Source of the DNA: Bianquea renquensis
GTDB lineage: Bacteria; Bacillota; Clostridia; Lachnospirales; Bianqueaceae
Direction: 5' to 3'
DNA: 64,000 bases
Assembly (NCBI RefSeq): GCF_014384895.1
Contig: NZ_JACRSQ010000003.1
Location: forward strand, 155,171 to 219,170
The stretch's first letter is position 1; each line of letters starts with the position of its first letter. A program made the position numbers and the translations under genes. The notes beneath the pieces were generated by a model, which saw only the letters and a list, made by a program, of their open reading frames with translations, searched no databases and was not told the DNA's origin. Shown piece by piece: positions 42,938 to 51,012 of this stretch.

Positions 42938-43705
42938 TCAGTGAGACAGCCTCTTGCACATAGACTGTAGCGTCGCCGCGTCCCGTGAAAACTGGTCCGG
43001 ATCGTCGTCCTTCACAAACTCCAACAGGGCATAGTGCATGGCCGTATCCCTCGCCGCCGGCCGCAAAAATGTCTCCCATCGGGCCTCCCCTTGCTCCAGG
43101 GGAAACCGCTCATACTTTTGCCATTGGTAGACGTGGAGATTGGTAAGCTTACCTAACTGTAAAAGTTCTATCACCTGTCCCTCGTGTTCGCCCCATGGTC
43201 TGTCGCCCAAAGGCTGCCAATAGGTGTACAGGTTTGGCTCTTCCGCTTCTTTCAACAGAGCGACAGCTGAATCCTGCATCACCGTCAAGGTTCCTCCGTG
43301 GTATTCCGTGGAGACTGTGATATTCTCCCTAGCCGCCATGCGGGCCGCGTCTCGGATGCGCTGGACAGTCCGTGCCCTCTGCTCTCTGTCACAGTCCTGC
43401 GGTTCCCTCTCCCCGGCCCAGATTCGAATGTTGGGCGCTCCCAACGCTTTCGCTGTGGCCAGTATATCCTCAAACGTCTCGTCCTCCAGAGCTCGGTAGT
43501 AGGACCCGTAGGAGGCAATCTCCAGACCGTTTTCCCTCATCTTATCGGCTGTATAGCGCGCTTTGTCCAAATCTCCGTGGGGAACATGAACGTCCCCACC
43601 CCATTCGATGGCCATGAGCCCCGCTTCCTTGGTTCTCCGGATAACCTCGTCCACATCGAATTGACGGAAGGTCACGGAAACCATCCCTGTCTTGATCATC
43701 TCCAA
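42938..43705 (-). CDS. Sugar phosphate isomerase/epimerase-like TIM-barrel protein
   Basis: 255 residues of the AP-endonuclease 2/xylose-isomerase-like family. Metal-ligand region readable as MAIEWGGDVHVPHGD, ENITVSTEYHGGTLT and LTNLHVYQWQKYERFPLEQGEARW. Related proteins isomerise or epimerise sugars or oxidised sugars. The start at 43705 lies 6 bases behind the upstream dehydrogenase gene. Exact reaction unknown. Confidence 0.8.
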   Translation of the reverse strand: MEMIKTGMVSVTFRQFDVDEVIRRTKEAGLMAIEWGGDVHVPHGDLDKARYTADKMRENGLEIASYGSYYRALEDETFEDILATAKALGAPNIRIWAGEREPQDCDREQRARTVQRIRDAARMAARENITVSTEYHGGTLTVMQDSAVALLKEAEEPNLYTYWQPLGDRPWGEHEGQVIELLQLGKLTNLHVYQWQKYERFPLEQGEARWETFLRPAARDTAMHYALLEFVKDDDPDQFSRDAATLQSMCKRLSH

Positions 43706-43711
43706 CTCCTC

Positions 43712-44722
43712 CTATGCCATGGTCTTAAGCATATCCAATGTGACTTCATCGGGTGAAGGTTCTCCCCTGAGGACTCGCTGGTAATCTTCCACCATGAATT
43801 CTGCCATACGCCGCACTTCATCCTCAACGCTCCCCGCTCGATGTGGCGTTAAGAACACATTGTCCATGGTATAGAATGGGCTGTCCGGAAGTGCCGGTTC
43901 CGGGTCTGTGACATCGAGAAGTGCTGTGCGGTTGGGATGCTCCTGGAGCGCTCGAATGAGATCCGCTTCCACCACCTGGGCCCCTCTTCCAGTATTGATG
44001 AACGTCGCATTGTCCGCCATGAGATCAAAGAGCCGCCCGTTCAGCATCCCTTTCGTCTGTTCATTGTTCGCCAGATGATTGCTGATTACGCTGCATGTGG
44101 AAAAGATTTCTTCCAGGGAGCATTTCTTGACCCCCAGGGACGTGGCATCCTCGTCGCTTAAGAAGGGGTCGAACACCACTGTCTCCAGACAAAAATTCCT
44201 AAGCAATCCGATGAGATACCGGCCGATGACGCCCACACCGATAATCCCCACACGTTTGCCATAGTTGCCGCCAAAGGTGTCACAGTACTGGGCCGCCTCA
44301 TCAAAACGTCCAGGGTGATCTTTCATCTTCTTCAGCGATTGAAAATATCCTTTGTTCGCCAGCAAGATCTGCGCCAGCGTAAATTCCGCCACCGGGATTC
44401 CGTTGGCCCTCCACGCTGAAAACACCCGGACCCCACAGTTCAGGAAGGGCCGGGCAAAGTACTGAACAGAACCGGCCGCATAAAAAACGCACTCCAATTT
44501 AGGAAAATAGTCTCGAATCTGTTCTTCTGTGAGGACGGTCATCCCCCATGTCGAAAATCCATATTTCACGTCCTTCAGGAATTCCCGATTTTCTTCAAGA
44601 GTATCTTCCCGTATCACCACCGGGCAAAATTCCAATTCCGGCTTCACTATTGCCTCCGGCGGCTCCCCATACACCTTGCAAAGGGTTTGTTCCATCGTGG
44701 AAAAAAAGACTGCCTTATCCAT
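43712..44722 (-). CDS. D-isomer-specific 2-hydroxyacid dehydrogenase family protein
   Basis: 336 residues. NAD-binding Rossmann domain with KRVGIIGVGVIGRYLIGLL, conserved FINTGRGAQVVEADLI (active Arg region) and the catalytic-histidine region VFLTPHRAG. The start at 44722 follows AGGAGG; longer frames upstream lack a site. First gene of the operon; divergent AraC regulator at 44871. Probably reduces or oxidises a sugar acid related to the substrate of its neighbours. Confidence 0.85.
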   Translation of the reverse strand: MDKAVFFSTMEQTLCKVYGEPPEAIVKPELEFCPVVIREDTLEENREFLKDVKYGFSTWGMTVLTEEQIRDYFPKLECVFYAAGSVQYFARPFLNCGVRVFSAWRANGIPVAEFTLAQILLANKGYFQSLKKMKDHPGRFDEAAQYCDTFGGNYGKRVGIIGVGVIGRYLIGLLRNFCLETVVFDPFLSDEDATSLGVKKCSLEEIFSTCSVISNHLANNEQTKGMLNGRLFDLMADNATFINTGRGAQVVEADLIRALQEHPNRTALLDVTDPEPALPDSPFYTMDNVFLTPHRAGSVEDEVRRMAEFMVEDYQRVLRGEPSPDEVTLDMLKTMA

Positions 44723-44870
44723 ACCTTTACCTCCTATGCTTTCTGCCATACAAATATGAACCGATTCTTTCCATACTGATGATTCTATGGTATAATAAAT
44801 TTGCTTTGCTGTGTCATCTTCAATTGTCACAAAATAGGCGAAATTTGCTTTTCCGGGAGGGATACCGAGC

Positions 44871-45662
44871 ATGGACGGCACTTCACTATTTCGCTGTGAA
44901 TACTCAAATCAGCCAACTCCAATCCATAAGCATTCCCATATGGATTATGAAATTCTATATGTAAAAAAAGGCGAGATCGGTCTTTCCATCTCGTCTCACC
45001 TCTACACCATCCATGAGGGGGAACTTGTATTCATCAGCAATCTCGAAGAGCATTGCGTCGAGATTCAGTCCTCCCGCTATGAGCGGTATTATGTCATCTT
45101 TTCATCCCTCTCCCTGGACCGTCTAATCAACAATCCAAAGCTCATGTCGCTGTTCAAAAATCGCCCCCAAAATTTCTGCCATGTGTTTCCCGCTGTGGAA
45201 GAAGCGGGGCCAATCTTTACCGCCCTTTTGGAGGAATCGAGGGTGAATGATCCTCTGAGCGCTGAGCGCGCCGCCTGCTTGATCAAAGAGTTGCTGATCC
45301 TCCTGTACCGCCGGCACAGCCATCGGTTTCCGATTCCCGATAAGCCTGTTCAGGAGAGCATTTACCAAGTTCAGAAGTATATCGACCAAAACTTTGCCCA
45401 GGACATTAAGATAAAAGAGTTAGCAGAAAAGTTTTATATTAATTTTTATTATTTGAGTCATACCTTCAAGGAGCTGACCGGCTACAGTCCAAAGCAGTAC
45501 CTGCTTCTCAATCGGCTGACGTACTCAAAAGAGCTGCTGGCGCAGACATCCCTCTCCGTTGGCGAGATCGCCATGCGCTGCGGTTTTTCCGATGCCAACA
45601 GCTTTATCCGGACCTTCCGGCGGCACTACGGGACGACGCCGAGTCAATACCGCCGGCCGTAA
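44871..45662 (+). CDS. AraC-family transcriptional regulator
   Basis: 263 residues. N-terminal cupin domain (HMDYEILYVKKGEIGLSISSHLYTIHEGELVFI) for ligand sensing; C-terminal double helix-turn-helix (IKELAEKFYINFYYLSHTFKELTG and LSVGEIAMRCGFSDANSFIRTFRRHYGTTPSQYR). ATG behind GGGAGGG. An extended -10 (TGGTATAAT at 44788-44796) is its likely promoter in the divergent region. It probably activates the operon 44722-41580. Confidence 0.9.
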   Translation: MDGTSLFRCEYSNQPTPIHKHSHMDYEILYVKKGEIGLSISSHLYTIHEGELVFISNLEEHCVEIQSSRYERYYVIFSSLSLDRLINNPKLMSLFKNRPQNFCHVFPAVEEAGPIFTALLEESRVNDPLSAERAACLIKELLILLYRRHSHRFPIPDKPVQESIYQVQKYIDQNFAQDIKIKELAEKFYINFYYLSHTFKELTGYSPKQYLLLNRLTYSKELLAQTSLSVGEIAMRCGFSDANSFIRTFRRHYGTTPSQYRRP

Positions 45663-45775
45663 TACGTTACTTTTTAGTAAATCAGAATGCTGTGCGATTA
45701 ACTAATACGATATATTGACGAAATAATAGCATTAGGATATAACGAAAAGTTATCTTAGATAACCTTGATTTAATT

Positions 45776-45810
45776 AAACCTGCCTAGCCAATATTGGTTC
45801 GGCAGGTTTT
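45776..45810 (+). terminator. Terminator after the AraC gene
   Basis: Arms AAACCTGCC (45776-45784) and GGCAGGTTT (45801-45809) with a nested CCAATATTGG, followed by T. The rest of 45663-46058 (about 400 bases, AT-rich) holds only this and the promoter at 45984-46012; I see no gene in it. Confidence 0.8.
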
Positions 45811-45983
45811 ATGTTACCCATTTTTCTAAAGACTACTTAATTAGTCTATTCTATAGCCTTGCTCTGAAGGTCCTGTATTTTCAAGACTTTTCGTCAGTTT
45901 GTATATATGTAGGTTTGTCAAACATGAGTGAAAGCGAATAAGGAAAAGTACCGAAAACGAGATGCCCTTACAGCGTATGCTAC

Positions 45984-46012
45984 TTGTGCTTTCTATAATG
46001 GTAATGTATAAT
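45984..46012 (+). promoter_or_regulatory. Promoter of the SMI1/KNR4-like gene
   Basis: -35 TTGTGC (45984-45989), 17-base spacer, -10 TATAAT (46007-46012). The spacer ends TATAATGGTAATG, nearly the same as in the promoter at 47087-47115. Confidence 0.65.
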
Positions 46013-46058
46013 TATACTCAAACAAACCGACAAGTCTGTAATGATGGAGGTGTTCTTT

Positions 46059-46529
46059 ATGAGTTATCAGAATTATAAAGAAGCGATGAAAATTGCGCCA
46101 AAATGCAGATTTTATACTACTGCGGGCGGTAAAACCCAGGAAGAAATAAGCAAATCCGAGGAATTGTTAAACGTTAAATTCTCCAAACAGTGCAGAGAAT
46201 TTTATGAACAATACGGGTATCTGTCTTTCTTTGGGAATGAGATTTTTGGTATTGACCCGAATGATACTTCCGGCGAATTGGAAGGCAATTCCGTTGCATA
46301 TGCCCTAAATGATCGTGAAGAATATGGATTGCCCACTCACTGGATCCCTATCTATACCTTTGATGATGGATCGATGGCATATTTGGATTATTCATCCTTA
46401 AATGACGACGGCGAGCCTTGCGTTATTACGGCACGATTTAATGGTTCAGCGTATCAGGCAGAGGAAACGATTGCCGAAGATTTCGGCAATTTTGTTCTAC
46501 AGCTTGTTAAAGAGCAGCTTGAGGGATAG
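46059..46529 (+). CDS. SMI1/KNR4 (SUKH-1) family protein
   Basis: 156 residues with the SUKH fold pattern: EELLNVKFSKQCREFYEQYGYLSFFGNEIFGI, YALNDREEYGLPTHWIPIYTFDDGSMAYLDYSSLNDDGEPCVI. Such proteins are frequent immunity partners of contact-dependent or polymorphic toxins. The ATG at 46059 follows GGAGG. No toxin or secretion gene is visible nearby, so it may be an orphan. Base composition is clearly AT-richer than the flanking genes, consistent with horizontal gain. Confidence 0.8.
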   Translation: MSYQNYKEAMKIAPKCRFYTTAGGKTQEEISKSEELLNVKFSKQCREFYEQYGYLSFFGNEIFGIDPNDTSGELEGNSVAYALNDREEYGLPTHWIPIYTFDDGSMAYLDYSSLNDDGEPCVITARFNGSAYQAEETIAEDFGNFVLQLVKEQLEG

Positions 46530-46587
46530 CTTTTCGTCCTAGGCTGACTGTCGGCAGGAATAAAAAGCATCGGAATGGAGTTTTTTA

Positions 46588-47049
46588 ATGGATAATGAGA
46601 AAGAGACCTTAAGGAAACAAAGTATGCAGGCGACAACAAAATTATCATTGTTTCTGACTTTACTATTACTATGTTTTGAAATTGCCTTTTGCTTTTTGAG
46701 TATAAGGTTTATTCTTTTTTCATGGATACCCTTACTGCCATTGATACACATACTAAAAAGAAAAGTTTTTTTTAAGAATGCCCAATTTTGTTATGGGGAA
46801 ATTATAGAGGCTGCGGCAGGCGATTCTGATGATGTATGTATGTCAACGAAAATTCGATTTATAGATAGCAATTCAAACAAAGTATATGAAACATGGGTAT
46901 ATGAGCATTGGGGAGATTTTGACGAAGAACGGAAAAAGGCTATCGATGCGTTTTATAAGAATGGGGCAGAGAGAATCGGGAAAAAAGTTCCCGTATTTTA
47001 TAAAATAAAAAATCCGAATAAAAATATAGTATTGATTGATGCTGTTTGA
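46588..47049 (+). CDS. Small membrane protein of unknown function
   Basis: 153 residues. Two hydrophobic segments at about residues 18-40 and 43-58 precede a soluble domain (IRFIDSNSNKVYETWVYEHWGDFDEERKKAIDAFYKNGAERIGKKVPVFYKIKNPNKNIVLI) that recalls DUF3592-type proteins, which have a hairpin membrane anchor and a conserved VxYxPxNP-like end. AT-rich like its neighbours. 58 bases after the SMI1-like gene, possibly the same transcript. Confidence 0.6.
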   Translation: MDNEKETLRKQSMQATTKLSLFLTLLLLCFEIAFCFLSIRFILFSWIPLLPLIHILKRKVFFKNAQFCYGEIIEAAAGDSDDVCMSTKIRFIDSNSNKVYETWVYEHWGDFDEERKKAIDAFYKNGAERIGKKVPVFYKIKNPNKNIVLIDAV

Positions 47050-47086
47050 AACGATGCAGCAAATCAGCCATGTCGCCGCTTTATAA

Positions 47087-47115
47087 TTGACTTTTCCATA
47101 ATGGTGATGTATAAT
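47087..47115 (+). promoter_or_regulatory. Promoter of the lipoprotein gene
   Basis: -35 TTGACT (47087-47092), 17-base spacer, consensus -10 TATAAT (47110-47115). Spacer ends CATAATGGTGATG, close to that of the promoter at 45984-46012. Confidence 0.75.
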
Positions 47116-47166
47116 ATTGCCCGAGCGTATGAAAATTATAGATTTTGAAATAAGGAGTTAGTATGT

Positions 47167-47772
47167 ATGTCAGAACGAAAAAACAAATGGATACTTGTAC
47201 CTCTGCTTGCGCTGATGATTGTTTTATTAACGGCGTGTAGCGAAAAGAATGCTGATGTAGACAATACGGTTTCAGGTTCCTCTGATAGCCATACGGAAAC
47301 GGAAAGAAACGATATACAGGATTCGGAGGAAAGCGATGGCTATGCTAAATTCAGTCAGTTAGAGATTGGTATGACCGAAAGTGATGTGAGAGAGATTTTA
47401 GGCGAGCCTACAGAGGTTGATAAAGCTTATCATTATTACAACATTACAGTAAACGGACAGGAACTAGAAATACAAGTATGGATCAATACAGTGAGTGGTC
47501 TGGTTACATATTTCGGCGGCAATTTCGAGAAAGATGAATATAGAGCTGAATTTGTTGACAGTAAAACCGATCTTTCGGCTGCTGATCAGCTAGATAGCGG
47601 CGAGTTGAGTACATATGACGAATGTGTGAGTGCATTTAAAACATCTGGATATTTGATTAGTCTTAATGAGGACGGCGAAGCAAGGTATCTCTGGGTTGAT
47701 TCCAACGACGGTCATTTGTGTATCACATTTGGTTCTGATGGAAATGTAAAGTCATATGTGGGGTACTGTTAA
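47167..47772 (+). CDS. Lipoprotein with a BamE/SmpA-like segment
   Basis: 201 residues. Signal peptide with lipobox: basic MSERKNKW, hydrophobic ILVPLLALMIVLL, then LTAC with the lipid-modified Cys at about residue 24. A polar Ser/Thr/Glu-rich linker (about 25-58) leads to SQLEIGMTESDVREILGEPTEV, the start of BamE/SmpA-like domains common in Gram-positive lipoproteins. A second globular half follows. Surface-anchored, function unknown. Own promoter and terminator. Confidence 0.8.
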   Translation: MSERKNKWILVPLLALMIVLLTACSEKNADVDNTVSGSSDSHTETERNDIQDSEESDGYAKFSQLEIGMTESDVREILGEPTEVDKAYHYYNITVNGQELEIQVWINTVSGLVTYFGGNFEKDEYRAEFVDSKTDLSAADQLDSGELSTYDECVSAFKTSGYLISLNEDGEARYLWVDSNDGHLCITFGSDGNVKSYVGYC

Positions 47773-47853
47773 GGGCGTTTCCATACAACATTTCTCTGCA
47801 ATTGGAAAGTAGAATAAAATACAAAAATATATCTCTACTGTAAACTATGTACG

Positions 47854-47889
47854 ACACCGCCAGCGATCACAGGCTGGGCGGTGTTTTTC
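47854..47889 (+). terminator. Terminator after the lipoprotein gene
   Basis: Arms ACACCGCC (47854-47861) and GGCGGTGT (47877-47884), extended inwards by AGC/GCT, followed by TTTTTC. From here to 48049 I see no further feature. Confidence 0.8.
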
Positions 47890-48049
47890 TCTTCCTATCG
47901 GCTGTCCCTGTCTGTTCCACAGCGCTTTCCATTTTTCGGAACGTCTGCACATCGGAACAGATTCTTGCCTATCTTCTTGGTGGGAAGATAGACGCTGTAG
48001 AGGAAGATATTTCCCCTGTGCCTACCATTTACCCACGGGGAATATTTAA

Positions 48050-48619
48050 TCAAATCAACAAACAATAATACGCGCCGAGCCCTAAAATACCAGCCCCCGC
48101 CATGACATAAATCGGATTGGGCTTCCATTTTCGCAGAACAAAAAGACAGAAAGCGAACAGAACTACAGCGATCCAGTCTATGTCCGGCAGAGAGAAGGAA
48201 ACCGGGTTTCCATTCCAGAAAGCCAGGATCAAAATCGATAGACCGGCTGAAGCAATCAAACCCACCACTGCGGGGCGCAGTCCATCCAAAATCCCCTGGA
48301 TCACCGTAAGCTTTCGATACCGATAGTAGATAAAGGCCAGCAGCAAAACAATGACCAGCGAGGGCAACACACAGCCCACGGTTGCGACAATCGCGCCCCC
48401 TATGCCTGCAATGCGGATTCCAACGAAGGACGCGGAGTTGATGGCGATGGGGCCTGGCGTCATCTGGGAGATGGTGAGCACATCTGCGAATTCCGTCATG
48501 GTGAGCCATGGATGCACTTCAACCACTTGGCGCTGTATAATCGGCAACGCCGCGTAGCCTCCGCCGATGCTAAACAGCCCGATCTGAACGAAACTCCAGA
48601 ATAATTCCAGGTAGATCAT
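48050..48619 (-). CDS. chrA: Chromate transporter, half-length subunit
   Basis: 189 residues, about five to six membrane helices: LFWSFVQIGLFSIGGGYAALPIIQRQVVE, QMTPGPIAINSASFVGIRIAGIGGAIVATVGCVLPSLVIVLLLAF. Matches short-chain CHR proteins, which work as pairs of half transporters. The ATG at 48619 is preceded by GGAGGAG and overlaps the stop of the partner gene (ATGA). Substrate may be chromate or another anion. Confidence 0.87.
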   Translation of the reverse strand: MIYLELFWSFVQIGLFSIGGGYAALPIIQRQVVEVHPWLTMTEFADVLTISQMTPGPIAINSASFVGIRIAGIGGAIVATVGCVLPSLVIVLLLAFIYYRYRKLTVIQGILDGLRPAVVGLIASAGLSILILAFWNGNPVSFSLPDIDWIAVVLFAFCLFVLRKWKPNPIYVMAGAGILGLGAYYCLLI

Positions 48620-49191
48620 GGGGTCTCCTCCTTTTTCTTTTTTCCTCTCCACAGAACCTCCAGCGCCCCAAAAGCCCCGCATACCAGGATGATCCAGACG
48701 ACATTGATTTTGAGCACACAGGCGCAGAAAAATGCTCCTATCATAATCCCTATGGGAATCCATCGCTTCCCTTTGCAGATGGTCTTTGCCATGGTGATGA
48801 CCACATCCACAATGACAGCCGCCACGCCTGCCTGCATGCCGCGCAGGACAAGGCTGACGGCCACGCTATCCCGGAAAGCTGTATAGCCGATGGAGATGAT
48901 GGATAGAATGATCAGGGGGGGCAATATGGTGCCAAGCACTGTAACCAGGGTTCCCGGAATCCCTGCCAGACGGTATCCCACAAGGATGGATGCGTTGACC
49001 GCCATGGCCCCTGGGGACGATTGCGCGATAGCGGTCAGATCCATCATTTCCTCTTCCTCGATCCAGTGATACTGCTCCACAAATTTTTTCCGCATCAGCG
49101 GGATAATAATGTAGCCTCCGCCAAAGGTGAAAGCGCTTAAGCTGAAAGTAGCGGAAAATAACTTCCAGTAAAAAGAGAGCCCCTTTTTCAT
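48616..49191 (-). CDS. chrA: Chromate transporter, half-length subunit (first of pair)
   Basis: 191 residues: WKLFSATFSLSAFTFGGGYIIIPLMRKKFVE, AIAQSSPGAMAVNASILVGYRLAGIPGTLVTVLGTILPPLIILSII. CHR-family half protein complementary to its neighbour. The start was set at 49191 because GGAGGTAGGT lies directly before it; an ATG 45 bases further upstream lacks a site. Expressed from the promoter at 49411-49439 through a leader of about 210 bases. Confidence 0.87.
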   Translation of the reverse strand: MKKGLSFYWKLFSATFSLSAFTFGGGYIIIPLMRKKFVEQYHWIEEEEMMDLTAIAQSSPGAMAVNASILVGYRLAGIPGTLVTVLGTILPPLIILSIISIGYTAFRDSVAVSLVLRGMQAGVAAVIVDVVITMAKTICKGKRWIPIGIMIGAFFCACVLKINVVWIILVCGAFGALEVLWRGKKKKEETP

Positions 49192-49404
49192 ACCTACCTC
49201 CACTGCATAGTCTTCAACTATGTTTTGATTCTTCATCGCCTGCTTTACATAGGATTTCAGTTGAACGATAAAAATATGCGGTTGCGATCAGAAAGGGATC
49301 TGTTTTCGGATTGCTGGGCAGATCCCCCCTACACTCTTTGATGGCATAACTCCAACTGGCGCTGTCAATCCAGCGCCTGCGTCCTCCTTGTCACACCCGC
49401 ACGT
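49192..49404 (-). other. Structured leader of the chromate transporter operon
   Basis: Minus-strand leader with hairpin GGCGCTG-GATTGA-CAGCGCC (49358-49377) and the pairing GGATCTG/CAGATCC (between 49296 and 49326). Between them a 19-codon frame (MPSKSVGGICPAIRKQIPF) starts shortly after GGAG. No T-box, guanidine or fluoride riboswitch core was recognised. Confidence 0.35.
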
Positions 49405-49410
49405 AGTTCT

Positions 49411-49439
49411 ATTATCTTGCAGAACCTTTTTGCTGTCAA
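49411..49439 (-). promoter_or_regulatory. Promoter of the chromate transporter operon
   Basis: Minus strand: consensus -35 TTGACA (49434-49439), 17-base spacer, -10 GATAAT (49411-49416). Confidence 0.7.
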
Positions 49440-49486
49440 GCATTCCTTGTCAAAAATGTCTTCGGTCCTTCCCATGTGCAGCGATC

Positions 49487-49516
49487 TTGACACTTTTCAC
49501 CGATTGGGAGTATAAT
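49487..49516 (+). promoter_or_regulatory. Promoter of the metallo-hydrolase gene at 49555
   Basis: -35 TTGACA (49487-49492), 18-base spacer, -10 TATAAT (49511-49516), divergent from the chromate transporter promoter. Confidence 0.8.
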
Positions 49517-49554
49517 AAGCAGCATATCAATCTTAACCAGAAGGAGATTTTACC

Positions 49555-50148
49555 ATGGCAAAACTTTACTATCAAGGACATGGAAGCTATCGACTCACCA
49601 CGAACAATAAAACCGTGATCTATGTGGACCCCTATGCTGGAGATGGCTATGATATTCCAGCTGACATTATTCTTGTCACGCATGATCACTACGACCATAA
49701 CAATGTCTCGCTGGTTCGGACTTTGGCGGACACGAAGATGATTACCGCCAAAGAGGCATTACAAAATGGTCAATACCAGCGGTTTTCCATCAAAGATGTA
49801 CAGATCGATGCGGTTCCTGCGTACAACCACAATCATAAGCGTGAAGAGTGTGTCGGCTACGTCCTGTATGTGGATGAAGTCTCCATCTATGCTGCTGGCG
49901 ACACGTCCCGCACCGATGCCATGACGTCTCTGCTGCCAAAGTATCACTTAGATTACGCCCTGTTGCCCATCGATGGCATCTATAATATGGATGCGGCGGA
50001 GGCCACCGCCTGTGCTCAGAGTATCGGCGCAAAACACTCAATCCCGATTCATATGAAACCAGGAGCCCTTTTTGATCAGAAAATGGCGGAACGGTTCATG
50101 GGGCCAGGGCGCATTATCGTCGAACCTGGCCGGGAAATCGACCTTTAA
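49555..50148 (+). CDS. Metallo-beta-lactamase-fold metal-dependent hydrolase
   Basis: 197 residues of the small UPF0173/UlaG-like group. Metal motif VTHDHYDHNN, further ligands in AAGDTSRTDAM and IPIHMKP. No signal peptide. First of three plus-strand genes with short gaps (metallophosphoesterase 10 bases on, ddl 17 bases further). Substrate unknown. Confidence 0.85.
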   Translation: MAKLYYQGHGSYRLTTNNKTVIYVDPYAGDGYDIPADIILVTHDHYDHNNVSLVRTLADTKMITAKEALQNGQYQRFSIKDVQIDAVPAYNHNHKREECVGYVLYVDEVSIYAAGDTSRTDAMTSLLPKYHLDYALLPIDGIYNMDAAEATACAQSIGAKHSIPIHMKPGALFDQKMAERFMGPGRIIVEPGREIDL

Positions 50149-50158
50149 GGCGGCTGCC

Positions 50159-50995
50159 ATGTCCGACAAGGCACGACGCCGAAGAGGTTGGAAGCTCTGG
50201 TTGAGTCTCGTTGTGGCTGTCCTTCTGTTCTGGTTTTATGAAAATTTTACCCTCTCTGTGGATCAAGTCTCCATCCCAAATGGCAAGATCCAATCCCCCG
50301 TCACCATCGTGCAACTCTCCGACCTGCACGGCACACAGTTTGGCCCAGGCCAGGCCGCTTTACTCTCCAAAGTGGAACGGCAGCGGCCTGATGTGATCGT
50401 TGTGACGGGCGATATGTATACTTATGGCGATGAAAAGGGAGCCGCCCGGGCGATTGCCCTCCTGACCCAACTGACCGCCGTGGCGCCGGTGTACTTTGTC
50501 CCTGGCGAGCATGATGCAGATACGGGTTACCTGCAATCCCTGCGCGAAGGGGGCGTTCATACCCTGCTGTACACCTACGAAGACATAACCATCCGCGAGA
50601 ATGCCCTTCGGCTCTACGGTATCACCAACGCCTATTTTTCACCAACCTTTGACCTCCACAAGGCATTCGATCCCCCGCCGGACTCTCGCTTCTCCATCCT
50701 CCTGGCGCATATTCCAAACTATGCCGCCTATAAAAACTGGGGCGCCGATCTAATCGTATGCGGCGACACTCACGGCGGGATGGTTCGTCTTCCTTTTCTG
50801 GGACCATTGCAGTATAATGGCATATGGTTTCCCAGACTCACGTCGTCACAGCCTGTCTATGATAAGGGCTTCTATGAAATGGACGGCCATGCTCTCTACG
50901 TCTCCAGTGGCCTTGGTAATTATCCCTTCCCAGTACGTCTCTTCAATCGACCTGAAGTGTCGGTCCTAACGCTCGTCCCCTCCTCCAATTCCTGA
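50159..50995 (+). CDS. Membrane-anchored calcineurin-like metallophosphoesterase
   Basis: 278 residues. An N-terminal basic stretch plus one membrane helix (KLWLSLVVAVLLFWFYENF) and an outward-facing phosphoesterase domain: VQLSDLHGTQFG, VIVVTGDMYTYGD, FVPGEHDA, LLAHIP, VCGDTHGGMVRLP. This is the YkuE-like layout found in Firmicutes. In place of the usual GNHD it has GEHDAD, with the histidine conserved. The ATG at 50159 follows AAGGCGG. Confidence 0.87.
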   Translation: MSDKARRRRGWKLWLSLVVAVLLFWFYENFTLSVDQVSIPNGKIQSPVTIVQLSDLHGTQFGPGQAALLSKVERQRPDVIVVTGDMYTYGDEKGAARAIALLTQLTAVAPVYFVPGEHDADTGYLQSLREGGVHTLLYTYEDITIRENALRLYGITNAYFSPTFDLHKAFDPPPDSRFSILLAHIPNYAAYKNWGADLIVCGDTHGGMVRLPFLGPLQYNGIWFPRLTSSQPVYDKGFYEMDGHALYVSSGLGNYPFPVRLFNRPEVSVLTLVPSSNS

Positions 50996-51012
50996 TTGAA
51001 AGGAAGTTTGCT

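Noticed and set aside
47895..48049. Additional minus-strand gene downstream of the chromate transporter
   Set aside because: The open frame there is the antisense/out-of-frame continuation of the transporter region with no independent start signal.
49192..49404. T-box, fluoride or guanidine riboswitch
   Set aside because: None of the conserved core sequences could be found; only generic stems.
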